This document shows positions 6,837-13,552 of a stretch of DNA of 20,088 nt, one piece after another. The stretch comes from an uncultured Porphyromonas sp. (GTDB taxonomy: Bacteria > Bacteroidota > Bacteroidia > Bacteroidales > Porphyromonadaceae). The stretch's first letter is position 1. Every line of letters begins with the position of its first letter. A program made the position numbers and the translations under genes. The stretch lies in the NCBI RefSeq assembly GCF_938023125.1, contig NZ_CALHDW010000004.1, positions 1 to 20,088 of the forward strand. Direction: 5' to 3'. A model generated the notes under the pieces. The model had not been told where the DNA came from and made no database searches. It saw nothing but the letters and a program-made list of their open reading frames with translations.

Positions 6837-7904
6837 ATGAAGAAAGCAACCCTAACGCTGCAGGATGGTACCTCGTTTGAGGGCTATTCTTTTGGAGCAG
6901 AGAAAAATATTATAGGAGAGGTTGTATTCAATACAGCCATGAATGGCTATCCCGAGAGCTTGACAGACCCCAGCTACATGGGGCAGATTATGGTGATGAC
7001 CTACCCCATGGTGGGGAATTATGGTATCCCATCTGCTGAAGTTTCTCCCGAGGGAATATCGTGTTGTCTTGAGAGCGCGCATATCTATATGCAGGCTATC
7101 GTGGTGGCGGACTATTCCTCAGAATACAGCCATTGGAATGCTACCTCTTCTCTCGCAGATCGCCTCAAAGAGGAGGGGACTGTAGGGCTTACAAATATTG
7201 ATACAAGAGCTCTTACAAAGCACCTCCGTGAGCATGGTTCTCAAAAGGGAACAATTACGATTGAGGGCGTTGACAACCCTATCGAGGATGCTCGTTGGGA
7301 AGAACGCAACCTAGTAGCAGAGGCATCCACTCGAGAAGTGGTACGCTATGGACAAGGCTCTAAAACGGTAGTACTCATCGATTGTGGGGTGAAGCACAAT
7401 ATCATCCGTCAGCTATTGCGTGAGGATATTACCCTGGTGCGTGTACCTTGGGACTACGACTTTACCACGCTCTCGTACGATGGCGTTTTCATCAGTAATG
7501 GCCCCGGTAATCCCGAGATGTGTACCAAGACTGTGGAGAACTTACGCCGTGCAATTGCCGGAGATAAGCCCATCTATGGTATCTGTATGGGTAATCAGCT
7601 TCTCTCTTTGGCGGCGGGTGCTAAGATTTATAAGCTCAAGTATGGGCATCGGAGTCACAATCAACCGGTGCGTATGGTAGGCACGAATAGCTGCTTTATC
7701 ACGAGTCAAAACCACAGTTTTGCCGTGGATAGCAGTACGTTGGGAGCCGACTGGGAAGAATGGTTTGTCAACCTTAATGATGGCTCGAATGAGGGAATTA
7801 AGCATAAGACAAAGCCTATCCGTTCTGTACAATTCCATCCAGAGGCTTGTGGCGGACCAAAGGATACTCTCTTCATTTTCGATGAATTTCTCTCTCTCCT
7901 CTAG
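6837..7904 (+). CDS. carA: Carbamoyl-phosphate synthase small (glutaminase) subunit
   Basis: Hydrolyses glutamine and passes ammonia to CarB for carbamoyl phosphate synthesis, feeding pyrimidines and arginine. The 355-residue product has the N-terminal CPSase small-chain domain (KKATLTLQDGTSFEG, FNTAMNGYPESLTDPSY) and a C-terminal class I amidotransferase domain with Cys250 in GICMGNQ, and His334 and Glu336 in QFHPE. I chose the ATG at 6837: it matches the family N-terminus and AGGAG lies 5 bases upstream (6828-6832). An in-frame ATG at 6807 would add ten unconserved residues overlapping the upstream gene. The start is one base after that gene's stop, indicating translational coupling. Confidence 0.97.
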   Translation: MKKATLTLQDGTSFEGYSFGAEKNIIGEVVFNTAMNGYPESLTDPSYMGQIMVMTYPMVGNYGIPSAEVSPEGISCCLESAHIYMQAIVVADYSSEYSHWNATSSLADRLKEEGTVGLTNIDTRALTKHLREHGSQKGTITIEGVDNPIEDARWEERNLVAEASTREVVRYGQGSKTVVLIDCGVKHNIIRQLLREDITLVRVPWDYDFTTLSYDGVFISNGPGNPEMCTKTVENLRRAIAGDKPIYGICMGNQLLSLAAGAKIYKLKYGHRSHNQPVRMVGTNSCFITSQNHSFAVDSSTLGADWEEWFVNLNDGSNEGIKHKTKPIRSVQFHPEACGGPKDTLFIFDEFLSLL

Positions 7905-7993
7905 GGCGCCTATACCCCAAGAATGTAAGGGAAGATAAAGATTTTTCGAATCTATCTATATTATATTTCAGACCAAGCAATCAAGAAGACAAT

Positions 7994-10900
7994 ATGACTA
8001 GCAATGGCAAACCGAAGAAGGTATTAGTACTCGGCTCTGGTGCTCTTAAGATCGGAGAGGCAGGGGAATTCGATTATTCCGGATCCCAGGCTCTCAAAGC
8101 TATTCGAGAAGAAGGCATCAAGACCATCCTTATCAATCCAAATATTGCCACTGTGCAGACAAGTGAAGGTGTTGCGGATGAGGTTTATTTCCTCCCAGTA
8201 ACACCTTTTTTTGTAGAGAAAGTAATCGCTAAAGAACGCCCTGATGGCATCTTGCTTGCCTTCGGAGGACAGACTGCGCTCAACTGCGGTGTGGCTCTCT
8301 ATCGTCAGGGGGTTTTGGATCGCTATAACGTGAAGGTATTGGGTACTCCTGTGGAGACTATTATTGCAACGGAAGACCGTGAACTCTTTGTTGAGAAGCT
8401 CAATGAGATTAACGTTAAGACTATCGCCAGCGAGGCGGTTGAGAGCATTGAGGCTGCACGTAAGGCTGCTAAGCGCCTAGGTTATCCCGTAATTATCCGC
8501 GCTGCCTTTGCCCTTGGGGGGTTAGGTAGTGGCTTTTGCGATAACGAAGAAGAACTCGATACTCTTTGCGAAAAGGCCTTCTCTTTCTCACCTCAGGTGC
8601 TTGTAGAGAAGAGTCTAAAGGGATGGAAGGAGATTGAATACGAGGTGGTACGAGATGCTTACGACAACTGTATTACGGTATGTAATATGGAGAATTTCGA
8701 CCCCCTCGGCATCCATACCGGCGAGAGTATTGTGATTGCTCCTTCGCAAACTCTCTCCAATGACGAGTACCATAAATTGCGTTCGCTGGCGATTCGTATC
8801 ATCCGCCACCTTGGTATCGTAGGGGAGTGTAATGTACAATATGCTCTCGATCCCGAGAGTGAAGATTACCGCGTAATTGAGGTAAATGCACGTCTTTCTC
8901 GCTCTTCGGCGCTGGCCTCTAAGGCTACCGGTTATCCCCTCGCCTTTATAGCAGCTAAGCTAGGTCTGGGATATGGATTATTCGATCTCAAGAATAGTGT
9001 AACGCGTACTACTCCTGCCTTTTTTGAGCCAGCTCTCGACTACTGCGTCTGTAAAATCCCTCGCTGGGACCTTGGTAAATTCCATGGAGTATCCCGAGAG
9101 TTGGGCAGTAGCATGAAGAGTGTGGGTGAGGTAATGGCCATTGGTCGTACTTTTGAAGAGGCGATACAAAAGGGGCTCCGCATGATCGGGCAGGGGATGC
9201 ACGGCTTCTGCGAGAATAAAGAACTCGTGATCAAAGATATTGATGCCGCCCTCAAAGCGCCTACCGATACACGTATTTTTGTGATTAGTAAGGCCTTTAG
9301 AGCCGGCTATTCAGTTGATGATATTCACAAGCTTACACGCATTGATAAGTGGTTTTTGAGTCGACTTAAAAACATTCTGAACACGGCGGAGGAGCTCGAG
9401 TCACACACCGATTTGGAAGACATTAGCCCTGAGTTGATGCGAATGGCTAAGCAGCAGGGTTTTTCCGACTTCCAGATTGCTCGTGCTATTTGGAAGCACA
9501 ATCGCAATGATCTAGAGCAAGCCTCTAACGAAGTGCGAGCCTTCCGTCTAAAGCAGGGTGTCTATCCCGTGGTAAAACAAATAGATACTTTGGCCGCTGA
9601 GTTCCCTGCTCAAACGAACTATCTCTACCTCACCTACCATGGCGTGGAGCACGATGTATCCTATCATACAACGAAGCCTGCAGTGGTTGTTTTGGGCTCC
9701 GGAGCGTATCGTATTGGTAGCTCTGTAGAGTTTGACTGGTGTGGAGTAAATGCTCTTAACACCATACGTAGAGAGGGGTACGACTCTGTAATGATTAACT
9801 ACAACCCCGAAACGGTAAGTACCGACTATGACGAGTGCGACCGACTCTACTTCGACGAGCTTACTTTCGAGCGTGTAATGGATATCCTAGAGTTGGAGAA
9901 TCCCATGGGGGTAATCCTCTCTACCGGGGGCCAAATCCCCAATAACTTGGCCGTTCGATTGGATCAAGAACGCGTACGCATCTTGGGTACGTCTGCTCAA
10001 AGTATCGACAATGCAGAAGATCGTCACAAGTTCTCTGCTATGCTCGATCGCCTTGGCGTTGACCAACCGGCTTGGCGAGAACTGACTTCGATAGAGGATA
10101 TCGACGACTTCGTTCGTGAGGTGGGTTATCCCGTATTGGTGCGTCCGAGCTATGTGCTCTCAGGGGCTGCCATGAACGTGTGTTCTAACCACGAAGAGTT
10201 GGAGCGCTTCCTCAAATTAGCCGCCAATGTGTCGCAAAAGCATCCCGTAGTAGTGAGCCAGTTTATTGAGCATGCCAAGGAGGTGGAAATGGATGCCGTA
10301 GCTCGTAATGGAGAAATTATTGCTTATGCCATTAGTGAGCATATCGAGTTTGCCGGGGTACACTCCGGGGACGCAACCATCCAATTCCCGGCTCAGAAGC
10401 TCTATGTGGAGACGGTACGCCGTATTAAGCGGATCAGTCGACAAATTGCAGAAGCTCTCAAGATTTCGGGTCCCTTTAATATCCAGTTCCTTGCCAAAGA
10501 CAACGATATAAAGGTGATCGAATGTAACCTAAGAGCTTCTAGAAGTTTCCCCTTTGTCAGCAAGGTGCTGAAGATAAACTTCATCGATCTTGCTACCCGT
10601 ATCATGCTCGGCTTGCCTGTGGAGAAACCCAATAAGAACGCATTCGATCTCGACTATGTGGGGATTAAGGCTTCGCAATTCTCCTTTACCCGTTTGCAAA
10701 AAGCGGACCCCGTGCTTGGTGTGGACATGACTTCTACCGGAGAGGTGGGCTGTATAGCAGACGATACGGACGAGGCTATCCTCAAATCCATGCTCTCCGT
10801 GGGGCAGCGCATCCCCAGCAAGGGTATCTTGCTCTCCTCGGGAGGATATAAGCAGAAGGTGGCTTTGATGGATGCATGTCGCCTTCTCACCAAGAAGGGG

Positions 10901-11221
10901 TATACCCTCTACGCTACGGAGGGAACGCACAACTTCTTGCAGGAGAATGGTATCCCCTCTGTTCGCGTTTACTGGGAAAAAGAGTCAGGCAAGCCCTATA
11001 TCTTCAGCTTACTGCAGGAGCATGTGGTGGACTTGGTGGTCAATATTAACAAGAACCTGACGGCAGGCGAGCTGACCAATGGCTATAAGTTGCGCCGATC
11101 GGCTATCGATCTTAATATACCTTTGATCACGAATGCTCGTTTGGCTTCTGCCTTTATCACCGCTTTCTGTCGCTTGTCCGAAGATGACATTCAGATTAAG
11201 TCTTGGAGCGAGTATAAGTAA
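7994..11221 (+). CDS. carB: Carbamoyl-phosphate synthase large subunit
   Basis: Makes carbamoyl phosphate from bicarbonate, ammonia from CarA and two ATP. The 1075-residue product is full length with the expected internal duplication. The first ATP-grasp half opens with LGSGALKIGEAGEFDYSGSQ near residue 13, an oligomerisation segment follows (about 400-555), the second half opens at VVVLGSGAYRIGSSVEFDW near residue 563, and an MGS-like allosteric domain ends the protein (about 935-1075, GILLSSGGYKQK to SAFITAF). The GEAGEFDYSGSQ form recalls the eukaryotic-style CPSases. It is 89 bases from carA; that gap has only a near-match to a -7 box (TATATTTC), so the two are probably cotranscribed. A strong terminator follows. 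Confidence 0.97.
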   Translation: MTSNGKPKKVLVLGSGALKIGEAGEFDYSGSQALKAIREEGIKTILINPNIATVQTSEGVADEVYFLPVTPFFVEKVIAKERPDGILLAFGGQTALNCGVALYRQGVLDRYNVKVLGTPVETIIATEDRELFVEKLNEINVKTIASEAVESIEAARKAAKRLGYPVIIRAAFALGGLGSGFCDNEEELDTLCEKAFSFSPQVLVEKSLKGWKEIEYEVVRDAYDNCITVCNMENFDPLGIHTGESIVIAPSQTLSNDEYHKLRSLAIRIIRHLGIVGECNVQYALDPESEDYRVIEVNARLSRSSALASKATGYPLAFIAAKLGLGYGLFDLKNSVTRTTPAFFEPALDYCVCKIPRWDLGKFHGVSRELGSSMKSVGEVMAIGRTFEEAIQKGLRMIGQGMHGFCENKELVIKDIDAALKAPTDTRIFVISKAFRAGYSVDDIHKLTRIDKWFLSRLKNILNTAEELESHTDLEDISPELMRMAKQQGFSDFQIARAIWKHNRNDLEQASNEVRAFRLKQGVYPVVKQIDTLAAEFPAQTNYLYLTYHGVEHDVSYHTTKPAVVVLGSGAYRIGSSVEFDWCGVNALNTIRREGYDSVMINYNPETVSTDYDECDRLYFDELTFERVMDILELENPMGVILSTGGQIPNNLAVRLDQERVRILGTSAQSIDNAEDRHKFSAMLDRLGVDQPAWRELTSIEDIDDFVREVGYPVLVRPSYVLSGAAMNVCSNHEELERFLKLAANVSQKHPVVVSQFIEHAKEVEMDAVARNGEIIAYAISEHIEFAGVHSGDATIQFPAQKLYVETVRRIKRISRQIAEALKISGPFNIQFLAKDNDIKVIECNLRASRSFPFVSKVLKINFIDLATRIMLGLPVEKPNKNAFDLDYVGIKASQFSFTRLQKADPVLGVDMTSTGEVGCIADDTDEAILKSMLSVGQRIPSKGILLSSGGYKQKVALMDACRLLTKKGYTLYATEGTHNFLQENGIPSVRVYWEKESGKPYIFSLLQEHVVDLVVNINKNLTAGELTNGYKLRRSAIDLNIPLITNARLASAFITAFCRLSEDDIQIKSWSEYK

Positions 11222-11239
11222 TACGAATTGATTTATAGC

Positions 11240-11280
11240 GGGTGCTTCGGATGGATACAAGTCCGGAGCACCCTTCTTTT
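11240..11280 (+). terminator. Intrinsic terminator after carB, abutting the trmN6 start
   Basis: GGGTGCTTCGGA (11240-11251) pairs with TCCGGAGCACCC (11262-11273) through 12 bp including one G:U, around a 10-base loop, followed by TTCTTTT. It begins 18 bases after the carB stop. The proposed trmN6 ATG (11281) is the next base after the T run, so the hairpin fills that gene's usual ribosome-binding region. Confidence 0.8.
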
Positions 11281-12021
11281 ATGCCAAGCGGAGATCTTTT
11301 TCACTTCAAGCAATTCAGTCTCGATCAGGCAGGATGCGGGATGCGTATCGGTACGGATGGAGTGCTCCTGGGCGCATGGGCTTCTAGTAATCTCCGAGGA
11401 GAGGCTCCGCTACAGATCCTAGATGTGGGCTGTGGTACAGGACTTATCGCCTTGATGCTGGCGCAACGCTATCCCTGGGCTGAGGTAACGGCTCTAGAGA
11501 TCGAACCTACGGCTGTGGAGCGAGCTACCTACAATGCAGCTCACTCTCCCTTTTCGTCTCGGGTTAGGGTAGTGCAATCCGATTTTTCAACGTGGCAAGC
11601 TTCCCAAGCCTTGTATGACTTGATTGTATCCAATCCGCCCTATTACAAGAATACGTTACAAGCACGATCGGAGGTGAGACATACGGCTCGGGCCATTAGT
11701 TTGCTCTCTCCCAAAGAGGTCTTGCATCGAGCTACGGATCTTCTAAGTCCCCAGGGGATTGTAGCTCTAGTTACCCCTTACGACCAATTGGAAGAGCTGA
11801 GGATCTTTGCTTTTACTCAGGGGTTGATTCCGCTACGTCTAACAGCAGTACATACCACTCCGATCAAACCGCCCAAGCGACTTTTGAGCGAATGGACAAG
11901 GAGAGATGGGGCTTGTCTAGAACCGGCTTTGTTGCAACCGCTTGTTATTCATGGGGATACTGTCTCTTCTTATTCTCCGGAATACATCAATCTCGTCCGC
12001 CCCTTTTATACCTTTCTCTAG
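11281..12021 (+). CDS. trmN6: tRNA1(Val) A37 N6-methyltransferase (TrmN6/YfiC type)
   Basis: Predicted to methylate adenine 37 of tRNA1(Val) with S-adenosylmethionine. The 246-residue product has the family N-terminus FHFKQFSLDQAGCGMRIGTD, matching E. coli YfiC ([21 protein letters not shown]), the SAM-binding motif LDVGCGTG (residues 47-54), and the N6-adenine catalytic motif NPPY (118-121). I chose ATG 11281 because family members begin a few residues before FKQF. The alternative starts GTG 11242 and ATG 11251 lie inside the carB terminator hairpin and add unconserved residues. No separate promoter is visible, so expression may depend on readthrough or a promoter inside carB. HemK/PrmC-like methyltransferases share NPPY but lack this N-terminus. 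Confidence 0.88.
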   Translation: MPSGDLFHFKQFSLDQAGCGMRIGTDGVLLGAWASSNLRGEAPLQILDVGCGTGLIALMLAQRYPWAEVTALEIEPTAVERATYNAAHSPFSSRVRVVQSDFSTWQASQALYDLIVSNPPYYKNTLQARSEVRHTARAISLLSPKEVLHRATDLLSPQGIVALVTPYDQLEELRIFAFTQGLIPLRLTAVHTTPIKPPKRLLSEWTRRDGACLEPALLQPLVIHGDTVSSYSPEYINLVRPFYTFL

Positions 12022-12083
12022 TACTTCACACTCTTGTAGGGGGAGGCTTCTCTCTTTCTAATTTATCAATATCTTTAGCTTCC

Positions 12084-12122
12084 CCTCTCTCCGGGCCATT
12101 TGGCAAGAGAGGTATCCCTTTT
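12084..12122 (+). terminator. Probable terminator after trmN6
   Basis: CCTCTCT (12084-12090) pairs with AGAGAGG (12106-12112), with a possible inner GCCA/TGGC pairing, followed by TATCCCTTTTT. It lies 62 bases past the stop. The stem is imperfect, so confidence is moderate. Confidence 0.5.
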
Positions 12123-12175
12123 TACCCACAAGCCATGACTTCGTTTGTGATCAGTTGAAAGGGCTCTTCTTTTCT

Positions 12176-12276
12176 GCCTGATTTTCAAATCTTTTTCAGC
12201 CGGAAATGCGACTACATTCTGCCTGAATTTTCTGGATTTCTTGGGCAAGAAAATCTCCAAGATTAGGCAAGAAAAT
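12176..12276. repeat. Five G/C cores at 22-23 bp spacing, upstream of the yqhD-type gene
   Basis: GCC or GGC cores start at 12176, 12199, 12221, 12244 and 12266, at intervals of 23, 22, 23 and 22 bp. The last two lie in exact 11-bp direct repeats GGCAAGAAAAT (12244-12254 and 12266-12276). TTTCTTG and CAAGAAA form an inverted repeat at about 12237-12252. GCCTGATTTTC and GCCTGAATTTTC are near-repeats in the other orientation. The array ends two bases before a TAnnTTTG box. Spacing and the word TTTTTCAGCC (12192-12201) are shared with the cluster at 1023-1137. Position suggests operator or activator sites, but this is inference. Confidence 0.55.
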
Positions 12277-12278
12277 GC

Positions 12279-12286
12279 TATATTTG
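12279..12286 (+). promoter_or_regulatory. Promoter -7 box for the yqhD-type gene
   Basis: TATATTTG matches TAnnTTTG exactly, 33 bases before the start codon at 12320. No clear -33 TTTG is present. The 22-23 bp spaced cores lie directly upstream and could stand in for it. Confidence 0.55.
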
Positions 12287-12319
12287 TGCTTGAATCACAG
12301 TAAATAATGGAACTAAGAT

Positions 12320-13471
12320 ATGAATAACTTTAGGTACTACAATCCTACACAACTGATATTTGGTAAGGGCAGTATAGCTCGCCTTGCCAAACTTTTACCC
12401 TCAGATGCAAAGATTCTCGTAACCTATGGGGGCGGGAGTGTGCGCCGCAATGGCGTTTATGAGCAGGTAACCTCAGCCCTCCAAGGCTTTGAGTATAGTG
12501 AGTTTTGGGGGCTGGAGTCGAATCCTACGGTAGAGACAATCCGCCGAGCTGTAGCCCAAGGGAAAGAAAAGAAGAGCAATTTTGTACTAGCCGTAGGGGG
12601 TGGTTCGGTAATTGATGCCTCCAAGCTTATATCCGCCGCTCTATTGCGAGATGAAGACCCTTGGCAGTTGGTATTGCAGGGCATGGTGCGTGATCGGTTT
12701 GTTCCGTTGGGCACTGTACTAACCATCCCTGCTACGGGGTCTGAGATGAACTCCGGAGCTGTCATTTCTTCTTCGGAGACAAAAGAGAAATACCCCTTTC
12801 ATGGGCAATTCCCCACTTTCTCTATCCTCGATCCGGAGGTTACATACACTCTTCCTCCTTTCCAATTGGCCTGCGGTATTGCTGATAGCTATGTGCATGT
12901 AATGGAGCAATACCTTACAGCCCCGGGGCAGAGCCGCTTGATGGATCGCTTTGCAGAGGGGATTTTGCTCACCCTCAGAGAGATTGCCCCTCTGGTACTT
13001 AGTGGAGAACCTAACTACGATGCCCGTGCTGATTTTATGGTAGCAGCTACACACGCCCTCAATGGCTCCATCAATTGGGGGGTAAAGGAAGATTGGTCTA
13101 CACACATGATTGGGCATGAGCTCACAGCGATTGCCGGACTTACCCATGCGCACTCTCTTGTTATTGTTTTACCCTCTACCCTTCGTATCTTGAGCCGTAT
13201 GGGAGATAAGCATGACAAGATGCTTGAATATGCTGAGCATATCTGGGGTATCAAGGTGGGTAGCGATGAGGAACGTATAGAGGCAGCCATCCAAGCAACG
13301 GAGCAGTTCTTCCGCTCTTTGGGGCTAACGACCCGCCTTCGTGAGGCCGGAGTATCTCAAGAGGTAGAAGATGAAATAGTACGCCGATTTACGGAGCGAG
13401 GCATGGTGTTGGGAGAAAATAAAACAGTAACCCCCGAGGTTGTGCGTGAGATCTTGGCGGATTGTCGTTAA
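12320..13471 (+). CDS. yqhD: Iron-containing alcohol dehydrogenase, YqhD-type NADPH-dependent aldehyde reductase
   Basis: Reduces aldehydes to alcohols with NADPH in the cytosol; E. coli YqhD detoxifies short aldehydes from lipid peroxidation. The 383-residue product aligns along its length with E. coli YqhD (387 residues): it starts MNNF, then LIFGKGSIA, VTYGGGSVRRNGV, LAVGGGSVIDASK (residues 90-102) and the PATGSEMNSGAVIS segment. The four metal ligands of YqhD (Asp194, His198, His267, His281) map with a constant offset of 5 to Asp189, His193, His262 and His276, so the site is intact. It has its own promoter box. The metalloprotease gene starts 81 bases downstream without an obvious promoter and may be cotranscribed. 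Sugar-alcohol or butanol dehydrogenase relatives share the fold, but the YqhD match is better. Confidence 0.9.
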   Translation: MNNFRYYNPTQLIFGKGSIARLAKLLPSDAKILVTYGGGSVRRNGVYEQVTSALQGFEYSEFWGLESNPTVETIRRAVAQGKEKKSNFVLAVGGGSVIDASKLISAALLRDEDPWQLVLQGMVRDRFVPLGTVLTIPATGSEMNSGAVISSSETKEKYPFHGQFPTFSILDPEVTYTLPPFQLACGIADSYVHVMEQYLTAPGQSRLMDRFAEGILLTLREIAPLVLSGEPNYDARADFMVAATHALNGSINWGVKEDWSTHMIGHELTAIAGLTHAHSLVIVLPSTLRILSRMGDKHDKMLEYAEHIWGIKVGSDEERIEAAIQATEQFFRSLGLTTRLREAGVSQEVEDEIVRRFTERGMVLGENKTVTPEVVREILADCR

Positions 13472-13552
13472 TCCACATCGTGTGTGGCGATTAAGATGGC
13501 CCGAGAAAGAGGCTAGAAACAAAGAAAATCTACATTAATAAGTTTACAAGAA

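Noticed and set aside
4927..7993. The 11-mer AAGAAGACAAT upstream of both the PurF-type gene (4927-4937) and carB (7983-7993)
   Set aside because: Short, A-rich and at different distances from the starts; A-rich leaders are common in this group, so coincidence is likely.
11242..11280. GTG 11242 or ATG 11251 as the trmN6 start
   Set aside because: Both lie within the carB terminator stem-loop, and the added residues have no counterpart in the family.
13475..13489. Hairpin CCACA-TCGTG-TGTGG after the yqhD-type gene as a terminator
   Set aside because: Only a 5-bp stem and no following T run.
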